Assembly (NCBI RefSeq): GCF_024267655.1
Contig: NZ_CP100595.1
Span: 806,001 to 870,000 of the forward strand
Reading direction: 5' to 3'
From: Arcobacter roscoffensis
Lineage (GTDB): Bacteria > Campylobacterota > Campylobacteria > Campylobacterales > Arcobacteraceae
Length of the DNA stretch: 64,000 nt
In this document: one piece after another, positions 1 through 7,971 of the stretch
Numbering within the stretch: the stretch's first letter is position 1
Layout of the letters: each line of letters begins with the position of its first letter
Made by a program: the position numbers and the translations under genes
Notes under the pieces: generated by a model
What the model was told of the DNA's origin: nothing
The model's database searches: none
Seen by the model: the letters and a program-made list of their open reading frames with translations, nothing else

Positions 1-1
1 T

Positions 2-2137
2 AAACCTTTTATTCCTCAAACAGTAGGAAGTAATCTAAATAATGTAATTGCATTTAGAAATAAAGCTGATGTTGATACTATAATTAAGACAATAGATAAA
101 TCAAAAACAGCAGTTGTAGTTGGAGGTGGATTACTTGGTCTTGAAGCAGCTTATGGAATTGCTATGCATGGAGTTAAAACTATTTTAGTTCATAGAAGTG
201 GCTCGATTCTTTCACAGCAACTTGATAGTACAGGAGGTAAACTTCTTCAAGAGAATTTAGAAAAATATGGAATAGAGTTTAAGTTAAATACAACAATAAA
301 ACAAATAAATGGAATTAGTGATGTTGAAGAAGTAGAGTTTAGTGATGGAAGTAGTGTTGAGTCAAATATTGTAGTGTTTGCAACGGGGATTATTCCAAAT
401 AAAGACTTAGCAATTGAGGCAAAACTTGACACAAAAAAAGGAATTATAGTAGATGATTTTATGGCTACAAGTGATAAATCAATATTTGCTGTTGGTGAGT
501 GTGTTGAGCATAAAGGAAATACTTATGGTTTAGTAGCACCTTTATATGAACAAGGAAAAGTATTAGCTAAAAAACTTGCTGATGTTGAGGTTGATGGGTA
601 TAGTGGCTCAACTTTATCAACAAGACTTAAAATATCTGGTGTTGATTTGTTTAGTGCAGGGGACTATTTAGGGGATGAAACAACAGAAGAGCTTATTTTA
701 CTTGATGAAAAAGTTGGTATTTATAAGAAACTTGTAATTTATGATAATAAGATTATAGGTATTGTACTTTATGGGGATACAGCGGATGCTTCATGGTACT
801 TAAAACTTCTAAAAGAGCATACAGATATTAGTGATTTAAGGACTAAAATTTTATTTGGGAAGTCAGCACTCTCTGGAGATAGTGGACATGGTGGAGATGA
901 TGTAAACTCTATGAGTGATGATGAAGAGGTTTGTGGTTGTAATGGTGTTTGTAAAGGTGATGTTGTAAATGCTATTAAAGACAAAGATTTAAAATCTCTT
1001 AGTGATGTAAAAAGTTGTACAAAAGCTGGCGCTTCATGTGGGTCATGTTTAGGTTTAGTTGAACAAATATTGGTAAATACTTTAGGTGATGAATACAACG
1101 CCGTTGAAGAGGGTATTTGTGATTGTTGTGATGTAGGTCATAAAGAGATAAAAGAGTGTATAAATGAAAATGAGTTTTCAGATGTGTATGAAGTTTTTGA
1201 AAAGCTAAACTGGAAAACTAATGATGGTTGTATCAAGTGTAGACCAGCAATAAATTACTATTTACTTGTAAAATATAACGATGATAAATACAAAAATGAT
1301 AAAAGAAGTGCTTTAGTAAATGATAGAAATTATGCAAATATTCAAAAAGATGGAACTTACTCTGTCGTTCCTAGAATTTGGGGAGGTCTTACTAGTCCTC
1401 AAGAGCTAAAAGATATTGCAGATATTGCAGTGAAATATGATGTTCCAACTGTAAAATTTACTGGGGGTCAAAGACTTGATATGTTAGGTGTTAAAAAAGA
1501 ACAATTAGCCCCTATGTGGAAAGATTTAAATGATTGTGGTTTTGTTTCTGGACAAGCTTATGCAAAAGGTCTTAGAACAGTTAAAACTTGTGTAGGAAGT
1601 CAATGGTGTAGATTTGGTACACAAGACTCAATGGCTATGGGTGTGAAACTAGAAAAGTTAACTTGGGGTTCATGGACTCCACATAAGTATAAAATCGCAG
1701 TATCAGGATGTCCTAGAAACTGTGCAGAAGCAACTATCAAAGACTTTGGAGTTGTTGCAGTTGATTCTGGATGGGAAATACATATTGCAGGAAATGGTGG
1801 TATTAAAGTTAGGGTTACTGATTTACTTTGTAAAGTTGAAACTGATGAAGAGTTGATTGAATATACGAAAGCATTTATGCAATTTTATAGAGAAGATGCT
1901 TACTATTTAGAAAGAACAGCTCATTGGCTTGAGCGAGTAGGTCTTGAGTATGTAAAGAAAATTATGCTTGATACTCAAAAAAGAGAATATTATGTTTTAA
2001 GATTTGAAGAGTCTCAAAAGAGTGCACAAGTTGACCCTTGGGCAAAAGCAATTGAAGATGGATTTACTAAAGAGTTTAGCCCTATTGTCATAAAACCAGA
2101 AGAATCAGTAAGCTTTGAAGCAAAGGAGATAAACTAA
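2..2137 (+). CDS. nirB: Nitrite reductase [NAD(P)H] large subunit, 5'-truncated by window edge
   Basis: Reduces nitrite to ammonium in the cytoplasm with NAD(P)H, using FAD, Fe-S centres and siroheme. The frame is open from base 2, so the start lies outside the window; 711 residues are visible of the roughly 800-850 usual for NirB. In order: the end of the FAD/NAD(P) reductase domain with VVVGGGLLGLEAA (about nt 113-155), a BFD-like [2Fe-2S] region with a CxC pair and later CGSC (about nt 930-1055), a second Cys-rich stretch (nt 1115-1250), then the sulfite/nitrite reductase domain. TCVGSQWC (about nt 1587-1610) and SGCPRNC (about nt 1701-1722) supply the four cysteines for the [4Fe-4S]-siroheme centre. 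Its stop overlaps the nirD start by one base, and a siroheme-pathway methyltransferase follows, which fits an assimilatory nitrite operon. Confidence 0.93.
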   Translation, partial: KPFIPQTVGSNLNNVIAFRNKADVDTIIKTIDKSKTAVVVGGGLLGLEAAYGIAMHGVKTILVHRSGSILSQQLDSTGGKLLQENLEKYGIEFKLNTTIKQINGISDVEEVEFSDGSSVESNIVVFATGIIPNKDLAIEAKLDTKKGIIVDDFMATSDKSIFAVGECVEHKGNTYGLVAPLYEQGKVLAKKLADVEVDGYSGSTLSTRLKISGVDLFSAGDYLGDETTEELILLDEKVGIYKKLVIYDNKIIGIVLYGDTADASWYLKLLKEHTDISDLRTKILFGKSALSGDSGHGGDDVNSMSDDEEVCGCNGVCKGDVVNAIKDKDLKSLSDVKSCTKAGASCGSCLGLVEQILVNTLGDEYNAVEEGICDCCDVGHKEIKECINENEFSDVYEVFEKLNWKTNDGCIKCRPAINYYLLVKYNDDKYKNDKRSALVNDRNYANIQKDGTYSVVPRIWGGLTSPQELKDIADIAVKYDVPTVKFTGGQRLDMLGVKKEQLAPMWKDLNDCGFVSGQAYAKGLRTVKTCVGSQWCRFGTQDSMAMGVKLEKLTWGSWTPHKYKIAVSGCPRNCAEATIKDFGVVAVDSGWEIHIAGNGGIKVRVTDLLCKVETDEELIEYTKAFMQFYREDAYYLERTAHWLERVGLEYVKKIMLDTQKREYYVLRFEESQKSAQVDPWAKAIEDGFTKEFSPIVIKPEESVSFEAKEIN

Positions 2138-2448
2138 TGCAAAACTGGATTAAAATAACAGAACTTGAAAATATCCCATTAATGGGGGCAAGAGTTATAA
2201 AGTATGAAGATTTAGAAATAGCTATTTTTAAAACAAAAGATGGCTCAATTTATGCAATAAATAATATCTGTCCTCATAGGCAAGGTAAACTATCTGATGG
2301 TTTAGTTCATGAAAAAGTAGTAACTTGCCCCCTTCATAATACTGATGTAGACATGATAAGTGGTGAGTCAATTGGTGAAGAATATGAATGTACTAAAACT
2401 TATGAGTTAAAAATAGAAAATAGTTTAGTCTATTTAAATTTAAAGTAG
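2137..2448 (+). CDS. nirD: Nitrite reductase small subunit, Rieske-type
   Basis: Small Rieske-fold partner of NirB. The 103-residue length is typical of NirD. Unlike many NirD proteins that have lost the cluster ligands, this one keeps them: C45-x-H47 in ICPHRQG and C64-x2-H67 in TCPLHNTD, so it should bind a [2Fe-2S] centre. The ATG overlaps the nirB stop (TAATG), implying coupled translation, and AAGGAGAT lies just upstream. It could equally be named a Rieske ferredoxin, but its position and size favour NirD. Confidence 0.9.
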   Translation: MQNWIKITELENIPLMGARVIKYEDLEIAIFKTKDGSIYAINNICPHRQGKLSDGLVHEKVVTCPLHNTDVDMISGESIGEEYECTKTYELKIENSLVYLNLK

Positions 2449-2454
2449 TTAATA

Positions 2455-3189
2455 ATGGTAAAGGTATACTTAACTGGTGCAGGACCAGGAGATAAAGAGT
2501 TATTAACTCTAAAAGCATATAAACTTATACAAAAAGCTGATGTGATTATTTATGATAATTTAGTAAATAAAGAGATCTTAGAAGAAGCAAAAGAGGGTGT
2601 TGAACTAATTTATGTAGGCAAAGTAAAAGATAATCACACATTACCTCAAGAGCAAATAAATGAATTGATTTATGACTGTACTTTAAAATATGAGTGTGTT
2701 GTAAGACTAAAGGGAGGTGACCCTTTTGTCTTTGGAAGAGGTGGAGAAGAGGCTCTTTATTTAAAACAAAGAGGTGTTAAGTTTGAAATAATTCCTGGTA
2801 TTACTTCAGCTATTTCAGTTCCTGCATATGCTGGAATTCCAGTAACTCATAGAAGTGTATGTTCATCTTTTAGAGTAGTAACTGGACATAAAAAAGTAAA
2901 TGAAAGTATGCATGATATTAACTGGAATAGTTTTAAAGATGATGAAACTTTAGTATTTTTAATGGGACTTCATAATATTCAACTTATTACTTCAAAATTA
3001 CTTGAAATAGGAAAAGATAAAACTCTTTCTTGTGCAATCATTTCAAATGGTACAACAAAAAAACAAAAAACAATAGTTGGAACTTTAGAAAATATAGTTG
3101 AGAAATCAAAAGAAGCAATAACACCTGCTGTTTTTATAGTAGGTGAGGTTGTAAACTTGCGAGAAGAATTAAATTGGTTTGAAAACTAA
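2455..3189 (+). CDS. cobA: Uroporphyrinogen-III C-methyltransferase
   Basis: SAM-dependent methylation of uroporphyrinogen III at C2 and C7 to precorrin-2, the first committed step to siroheme. It is a stand-alone 244-residue SUMT without the CysG dehydrogenase/ferrochelatase part. Visible motifs are the N-terminal TGAGPGDKELLT, the GGDPFVFGRGGEE loop that binds SAM, and IIPGITSA. It begins 6 bases after nirD, so it is most likely the third gene of the nirBD operon and supplies the siroheme NirB needs. A role in cobalamin synthesis cannot be excluded. The gene ends at a hairpin shared with the convergent gene. Confidence 0.9.
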   Translation: MVKVYLTGAGPGDKELLTLKAYKLIQKADVIIYDNLVNKEILEEAKEGVELIYVGKVKDNHTLPQEQINELIYDCTLKYECVVRLKGGDPFVFGRGGEEALYLKQRGVKFEIIPGITSAISVPAYAGIPVTHRSVCSSFRVVTGHKKVNESMHDINWNSFKDDETLVFLMGLHNIQLITSKLLEIGKDKTLSCAIISNGTTKKQKTIVGTLENIVEKSKEAITPAVFIVGEVVNLREELNWFEN

Positions 3190-3190
3190 A

Positions 3191-3208
3191 AAGAGTTTTA
3201 GAACTCTT
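3191..3208. terminator. Bidirectional hairpin between cobA and the convergent PLP enzyme gene
   Basis: Arms AAGAGTT and AACTCTT around a 4-base loop, followed on the plus strand by CTAGTTTTTT. It overlaps the last codons of the reverse-strand gene and could terminate the nirBD-cobA transcript. Confidence 0.6.
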
Positions 3209-4697
3209 CTAGTTTTTTAAATTCATTTATAATTTCATCAATTGGTTCAACTCCAACAGAAATTCTAAGTAAATCTATAGGAAGACCAATTTCTTCTAAG
3301 AACTTGTTTCCCTCTTCTGACTGGATTAGATCCCAGTGAGCTAAATAAGTATATGGCATAAGAAGTGTAAACTCAGTACCTAAGCTAGGTCCTTTTGCAA
3401 AGTTTAGTTTGTCATATACTTCTTTAAAAGGTTTGTTGAAAGTAACAGAGATAATACCTGTAAGGCTATTATCATCTCTCATTGTTTGAGAGTAGTTGTC
3501 TTTGTTTTCATCATTTAGACAGTAAAAAACTTTATCTATGTAAGAGCATTTTTCAAAATAAGCAGCTAAAGCTTTTGTGTTTGAACTTACTTTTTTAACT
3601 CTACTTTTGTAATCTTTTATCTCATATGCTAATCTTTGTTTATCTTTTATATAAACTGGGTCACAATGTTTGAAAAACTCTGTTGTCATATGTGATAGAT
3701 TATTTCTTTTATTTAAAATAATTGCACCCATTAAAACATCAGCATTTCCACAAGCAAATTTAGTAAGAGATTCTACAAATATATCTGCGTAATCTTCTAA
3801 GTTTAGATTATAAGGTGTAGCAAAAGTTGTATCAATAACTAAAGGTATATTATACTCATCACATAACTTTCTTAATCTTTTAATATCTACAGTTTTTAAA
3901 AGTGGGTTTGTTGGAACTTCTGTAACTATAGCACTAACTTTTAAACCATCTGTTTTTAAATACTCCTCAAGTAAATCAAGATTTAAAATATCAGGAAATA
4001 CTTTTGATTCTTGGTAGTGATGATTTACTATATTCATAGTATCTAAATAAAGCCAACCAAACTGAACTAAAACAGTTCGTCCATTGTGAGCTTGAATAGA
4101 GTTTATTCCTCTTACAACTGAATAAATAGCGTTCATTCCAGATGGTGCTAGGCATACTTTATCTTTTGGCTGATTATAGGCATTAGCTAGTGTGTCTATG
4201 ATAATGTCATGGGCTTTTGATTCATCTTCTAGTTCTTCTTCATGAATGCTATCTATTAATCCTAAATCAAAAAGGTATTTTTCAGCAAGTCTTGAAGAAA
4301 GGTTGCAACCCACATGTTGAATATAGCTTAACACTCTTTGTAATTGACAAGTGTTTTTTTGAACTAAAATAACACCAAAAGCTTCATCTACTTCAAGCTT
4401 ATTATTTATATAGTATTTATCACTTACAAGTTTCACAGCTTTTTGAGAACTAAGCACTACTACTTCATAATCATCACTTACTTTATACTTATCTTTGATA
4501 TAAAGTCCAAGCTGTTTTAAATAAGGATGTAAAACAAACCTTGGATAACCACTTTTTATAGTTTCAAGTATTTCAGGAGTTTGTAGCTCATAATCAATCA
4601 CATCTTGTAAATAAGGCATCGATACTGAAACCGCATGTACATTGTTTACAGGTAGAGTTTCTCCTGTTGGGATGTGATTAAAATAGTTTTTGTTCAT
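3198..4697 (-). CDS. PLP-dependent trans-sulfuration enzyme with long N-terminal extension (cystathionine gamma-synthase, Str2-like)
   Basis: The C-terminal two thirds are a Cys/Met-metabolism PLP enzyme: VPTNPLLKTVD near 261-271, D289 in LVIDTTFATPYN, and the probable PLP lysine K313 in ESLTKFACGNAD. At 499 residues it is about 110 longer than MetB/MetC. The extra N-terminal 160-170 residues contain TGETLPVNNVHAVSVSMPYL and SGYPRFVLHP, which I recognise as resembling fungal Str2-type cystathionine gamma-synthases rather than bacterial MetB. It starts 11 bases after the neighbouring PLP gene, so the two form an operon probably linking homocysteine and cysteine metabolism. Exact substrate is not decidable from sequence alone. 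Confidence 0.8.
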   Translation of the reverse strand: MNKNYFNHIPTGETLPVNNVHAVSVSMPYLQDVIDYELQTPEILETIKSGYPRFVLHPYLKQLGLYIKDKYKVSDDYEVVVLSSQKAVKLVSDKYYINNKLEVDEAFGVILVQKNTCQLQRVLSYIQHVGCNLSSRLAEKYLFDLGLIDSIHEEELEDESKAHDIIIDTLANAYNQPKDKVCLAPSGMNAIYSVVRGINSIQAHNGRTVLVQFGWLYLDTMNIVNHHYQESKVFPDILNLDLLEEYLKTDGLKVSAIVTEVPTNPLLKTVDIKRLRKLCDEYNIPLVIDTTFATPYNLNLEDYADIFVESLTKFACGNADVLMGAIILNKRNNLSHMTTEFFKHCDPVYIKDKQRLAYEIKDYKSRVKKVSSNTKALAAYFEKCSYIDKVFYCLNDENKDNYSQTMRDDNSLTGIISVTFNKPFKEVYDKLNFAKGPSLGTEFTLLMPYTYLAHWDLIQSEEGNKFLEEIGLPIDLLRISVGVEPIDEIINEFKKLEEF

Positions 4698-4708
4698 TTA
4701 TTACCTTC

Positions 4709-5860
4709 TTACTTTACTGCCTGTTTTATATCTTCGATTAAATCTTCTACGTTTTCTAAACCAATTGAGAATCTTACTGTTCCCTCAGCTATTCCAATAG
4801 CTTCTAACTCTTCTTTAGAAAAAGAAGCATGAGAAATCTTAGCAGGAATTTCTACTCTTGAATCAGGGCTTCCAAATGAACACTTTTCTCCATAAATTTT
4901 AGTGTTTTCTATAAACTTTTCAGCTAATTCAAGTGATGTAAAGTCTGCACAAAACAGTCCTGGAATATAATCCATCTGCTCTTTTGCTAGCTTGTGTTGT
5001 GGATGTGATTCTAGTGCTGGATGAGTAACTTTAGTGATATACTCTTGCTCTTCTAAGAACTTCGCAATAATTATAGAGTTTTTCTCATGCTCTTTCATTC
5101 TAACTTTTAGAGTTGGAATACCAAGTGTGATTAGATAAACATCCATTGGGTTTTGAGATCTTCCACCTGCATTTGCATAGTAGTGAACTTCATCGCTTAA
5201 CTCTTTTGTTGCTGCAACAATAGCACCTGCAACTACTGCTCCATGACCTGAGATATATTTAGTTGTTGAGAAAAGAGAAAAATCAGCTCCAAGCTCAATA
5301 GGTCTTTGAGAGATAAATGTAGCAAGTGAGTTATCAACTGCAAATAAAGCATTGTAGTTATGTGCTAAGTTAGCTACTTTTTTTAAATCAATGATTTTAA
5401 GACCTGGGTTTGTAGGACTCTCACATAAAACTAAATCAATAGGGTTGTTTTTTAGAATCTCTTCCATAGTATCAAACTCTAAGAAGTTAGCAAAATGAAC
5501 TGTAACATTATACTTTTCTTTAAATACTTTAAGAAGTCTAAATGTTCCGCCATAACAGTCAGCTTCTACTAAAATATGTGAGTTTGCTTTTAGAGTTGTT
5601 TCAAATAAAAGTGCAACAGAAGCAATACCTGTGTGTGTACATACACATCCAGCACCACTTTCTACTTCAGTGAAAAGATTTTCTAACATCTCTCTTGTTG
5701 GGTTGTCACTTCTTGTATAGTCATAAATTTTGTCACCATCTTGCTTTTTTAAATCAAATGTTCCTGTGTTATAAATAGGAAAGTGAGAAGCACCAGCTTG
5801 TTCAGCAAATGGTGCAAATTTTGCAATATGGCTTAATGATGTTTCAACATGTTTCTTCAT
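4709..5860 (-). CDS. Cys/Met metabolism PLP-dependent enzyme (cystathionine gamma-synthase / O-acylhomoserine sulfhydrylase family)
   Basis: A standard-length (383 residues) fold-type I trans-sulfuration enzyme. Visible residues are YDYTRSDNPTREMLE (Y48 and R50 for the phosphate of the neighbouring subunit), D176 in FAVDNSLAT, and the PLP lysine K201 in FSTTKYISGHGAVV. The family covers MetB, MetC, MetZ and methionine gamma-lyase, which differ by a few residues, so I leave the specificity open. It is first in a two-gene reverse-strand operon with the Str2-like enzyme, so a pair making and breaking cystathionine is plausible. A TATAAT-like box lies upstream on the minus strand near 5890. Confidence 0.85.
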   Translation of the reverse strand: MKKHVETSLSHIAKFAPFAEQAGASHFPIYNTGTFDLKKQDGDKIYDYTRSDNPTREMLENLFTEVESGAGCVCTHTGIASVALLFETTLKANSHILVEADCYGGTFRLLKVFKEKYNVTVHFANFLEFDTMEEILKNNPIDLVLCESPTNPGLKIIDLKKVANLAHNYNALFAVDNSLATFISQRPIELGADFSLFSTTKYISGHGAVVAGAIVAATKELSDEVHYYANAGGRSQNPMDVYLITLGIPTLKVRMKEHEKNSIIIAKFLEEQEYITKVTHPALESHPQHKLAKEQMDYIPGLFCADFTSLELAEKFIENTKIYGEKCSFGSPDSRVEIPAKISHASFSKEELEAIGIAEGTVRFSIGLENVEDLIEDIKQAVK

Positions 5861-5958
5861 AAGAGTCCTAATAATACTTTTTAAGGGATTATATCGAAGT
5901 TTAACTAAGAGAAAAAATTGAGTAATTTTTATTATAATTAAAAGTTATACTATTTGCT

Positions 5959-5979
5959 AAAAGAGGCAAAGCCTCTTTT
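5959..5979 (-). terminator. Rho-independent terminator after the thioredoxin gene
   Basis: Perfect 9-bp arms AAAAGAGGC / GCCTCTTTT with a 3-base loop, starting 2 bases beyond the thioredoxin stop codon. It is symmetric enough to work in both directions. Confidence 0.75.
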
Positions 5980-5981
5980 AT

Positions 5982-6350
5982 TTATTCGAAGTATTCTTTT
6001 ACAGTTTCTTCTAATTCTTCTACACTTAAAACACCTGAGTGTCTTCCAACTTCCATACCATCTTCTAGGTATACAAGTGTAGGAACTCCAAAGGCTTTAA
6101 ATCTTTTTGTTGTTGCTTTTTGTTTTGTTACGTCTACTTTATAGATGTAGATATCTTTTGGTTTAGTACTTGTAGCATATTTTGTCATGTTCTTCTCTAG
6201 AACCTTACAAGAGCCTCACCAGATTGCGTGAAAATCAACTATTACGTTTTTACCTGCTATTTTTTCATCAAAATTATCATCTGTTATCTCTTCAAATGCA
6301 AAAAGAGACGTTGATAGAAAAAATAGCATCATAAGTACTATTTTTTTCAT
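5982..6350 (-). CDS. Putative selenocysteine-containing periplasmic thioredoxin (UGA at codon 45)
   Basis: Thiol-disulfide oxidoreductase, probably exported. A naive reading gives only the C-terminal 68 residues from 6188. The same frame is open further upstream to an ATG at 6350, preceded by AAGG with 6-base spacing, and is interrupted once, by TGA at 6216-6218. Read through, the protein has 122 residues: a signal peptide (MKKIVLMMLFFLSTSLFA), a thioredoxin beta strand NVIVDFHAIW, then W-U-G-S-C-K, then the cis-proline loop GVPTLVYL. The TGA is exactly at the first cysteine of the thioredoxin CxxC site. No other stop or frameshift is present, and a SECIS-like hairpin starts 12 bases after the TGA. 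Elsewhere in the window TGA is an ordinary stop (tetR, uvrB), so recoding would be context-dependent. The alternative is a point nonsense mutation of TGC/TGT. No sel genes are in the window. Confidence 0.75.
6182..6210 (-). promoter_or_regulatory. Candidate bacterial SECIS element
   Basis: On the minus strand, 12 bases after the in-frame TGA, GTTCT (6203-6199) pairs perfectly with AGAAC (6193-6189) around the loop AGAGA. An outer helix TTGT (6210-6207) / ACAA (6185-6182) is possible. The apical loop begins 17 bases after the TGA and has G as its second base. Both fit the published pattern for bacterial SECIS elements (short apical stem, G in the first loop positions, close spacing, as in E. 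coli fdhF). The hairpin lies inside the coding sequence, as expected in bacteria. Confidence 0.6.
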
Positions 6351-6411
6351 GGTTTACCTTTTTAAATTTTTTTTAGTATAGATTTTTTTCGTTTAGTTTA
6401 TGTTAAGAGTG

Positions 6412-6436
6412 AAACAGGACAAAATTTATCTTATAT
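6412..6436. promoter_or_regulatory. Possible copy of the Fe-S-operon inverted repeat, between the selenothioredoxin and selO
   Basis: AAACAGGAC, 7-base spacer, ATCTTATAT. It matches 14 of 18 arm positions of the perfect element upstream of sufB (AAATAGGAC-N7-GTCCTATTT), with the same spacer length. It sits in the only intergenic space between two divergent genes. This is the weakest of four copies in the window and could be chance in such AT-rich DNA. Confidence 0.4.
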
Positions 6437-6492
6437 TGAGTCTTTTTTTGATAGTGTGAATTAAATACAAACAATTATAAAAGAGAAAATAT

Positions 6493-7947
6493 ATGAAATT
6501 AAATGAATTAGAAGTAAATATTGATTATTTTGAATTTGATGAGAATTTATATCAAAAATTAGATGCAACACCTGTTTTAAATCCTAAGTTAGTTTCTTTC
6601 AACAAAAAAGCTTGTGATTTAATAGATTTAGATTGTAAAGAGTGTGAAACACAAGAGTTTTTAGACTTTATGAATGGAAAGAAGCTTTTAAAAAATTCAA
6701 CTCCTTATTCTATGGTATATGCAGGTCATCAGTTTGGCTATTTTGTACCACAATTAGGTGATGGAAGAGCTATAAATCTTGGAAGTGTAAACTCTTGGCA
6801 CTTACAAACAAAAGGTTCAGGTCTTACAAAGTATTCACGACAAGGTGATGGAAGAGCAGTTCTTAGATCTTCTATTAGAGAATATATTATGAGTGAAGCT
6901 ATGCACTCTTTAGGAATTCCAACTACAAGAGCTTTAGCTATTATAGACTCAGAATCATTTGCACATAGAGAGTGGGAAAGTGAGTCTTGCTCCATAGTTA
7001 TGAGGCTTTCACCTTCTTGGATTAGAATAGGAACTTTTGAATTTTTTGCAAGAACTGATGATGCTAAAGCAAATCTAACTCAATTGGCTGATTATGTGAT
7101 AAGCCAGTCATACCCTCACTTAGAAAATGAGCAAAATAAATATCAAAAGATGTTTTATGAACTAGTTGATAGAAGTAGTGAGCTTGTAGCTTATTGGCAA
7201 GCTTATGGTTTTATGCATGGAGTTTTAAATACTGATAACTTCTCTATGGCAGGTCTTACTATTGATTATGGACCTTATGCTTTTATGGATTACTTCGATA
7301 AAAACTGTATTTGTAATCACACAGATAATGAAGGGCGATACTCTTATAATAATCAACCATATGTTGCAAGATGGAATTTGATGGTTTTAGCAAATGCAAT
7401 GGGCTCAATCATAGATGAAGAAAAAGCTATAGAGTATTTACACACCTTTTTACCACAGCATGAAAATGTATACTTAAATCTTATGAACAAAAGATTAGGA
7501 TTAGATGGTTCTAAAAGTAGTGATAACAATGCTTCTTTAGTAAAAGAGTTATTAGGAAGTTTAGAAAGCTCACAGATGGATTATAATGTATTTTTCTACA
7601 GATTGACTAATCTTAGCAGTTTTGATGAACTAAACAGTATTACTGATATTGCTGTTTTTAGAGAGCCTTTGATAAATTGGTTTGATTCATATAAAGAAGT
7701 ATGTGAGAAAGAAGAAAGTAGTTTTGAAAGTAGAAACGCTATTATGAAAAAAGTAAATCCTAAATATACTATCAAAAACTATATGCTTCAAGAAGCTATT
7801 GAAAAAGCCCATGAGGAAGATTATACTTTAGTAAATGACTTACTTAAAATTGCTCAAAATCCTTTTGATGAACATGAAGGTTTTGAGAGATATTCAAATC
7901 CTACACCACTAGAACACGCAAATTTAAAACTTAGTTGTTCTTCATAA
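6493..7947 (+). CDS. selO: Protein adenylyltransferase SelO (YdiU/UPF0061)
   Basis: A pseudokinase-fold enzyme that transfers AMP from ATP to Ser/Thr/Tyr of target proteins; in other bacteria it acts on redox proteins. The 484-residue length is normal. Family signatures are GHQFGYFVPQLGDGRA (79-93), LQTKGSGLTKYSRQGDGRA (K107 likely ATP-binding), MRLSPSWIRIGTFEFF, and the inverted catalytic motif HGVLNTDNFS with D248, N249 and D258. It ends LSCSS. Eukaryotic SelO has selenocysteine near this terminus, whereas here it is a cysteine. It is divergent from a probable selenocysteine thioredoxin across 142 bases and ends at a terminator shared with the YceI gene. Confidence 0.95.
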   Translation: MKLNELEVNIDYFEFDENLYQKLDATPVLNPKLVSFNKKACDLIDLDCKECETQEFLDFMNGKKLLKNSTPYSMVYAGHQFGYFVPQLGDGRAINLGSVNSWHLQTKGSGLTKYSRQGDGRAVLRSSIREYIMSEAMHSLGIPTTRALAIIDSESFAHREWESESCSIVMRLSPSWIRIGTFEFFARTDDAKANLTQLADYVISQSYPHLENEQNKYQKMFYELVDRSSELVAYWQAYGFMHGVLNTDNFSMAGLTIDYGPYAFMDYFDKNCICNHTDNEGRYSYNNQPYVARWNLMVLANAMGSIIDEEKAIEYLHTFLPQHENVYLNLMNKRLGLDGSKSSDNNASLVKELLGSLESSQMDYNVFFYRLTNLSSFDELNSITDIAVFREPLINWFDSYKEVCEKEESSFESRNAIMKKVNPKYTIKNYMLQEAIEKAHEEDYTLVNDLLKIAQNPFDEHEGFERYSNPTPLEHANLKLSCSS

Positions 7948-7971
7948 ACTAAAGCTTTTAAGCTTTAGTTT
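7946..7971. terminator. Bidirectional terminator between selO and the YceI-family gene
   Basis: Perfect 12-bp arms AAACTAAAGCTT / AAGCTTTAGTTT with a 2-base loop, followed by T residues on the plus strand. It covers both stop codons. Confidence 0.75.

Noticed and set aside
5982-6188. A stand-alone 68-residue protein starting at 6188
   Set aside because: It lacks the N-terminal half and active site of thioredoxin and has no ribosome site; the same frame continues upstream through the UGA to a signal peptide with a good RBS.
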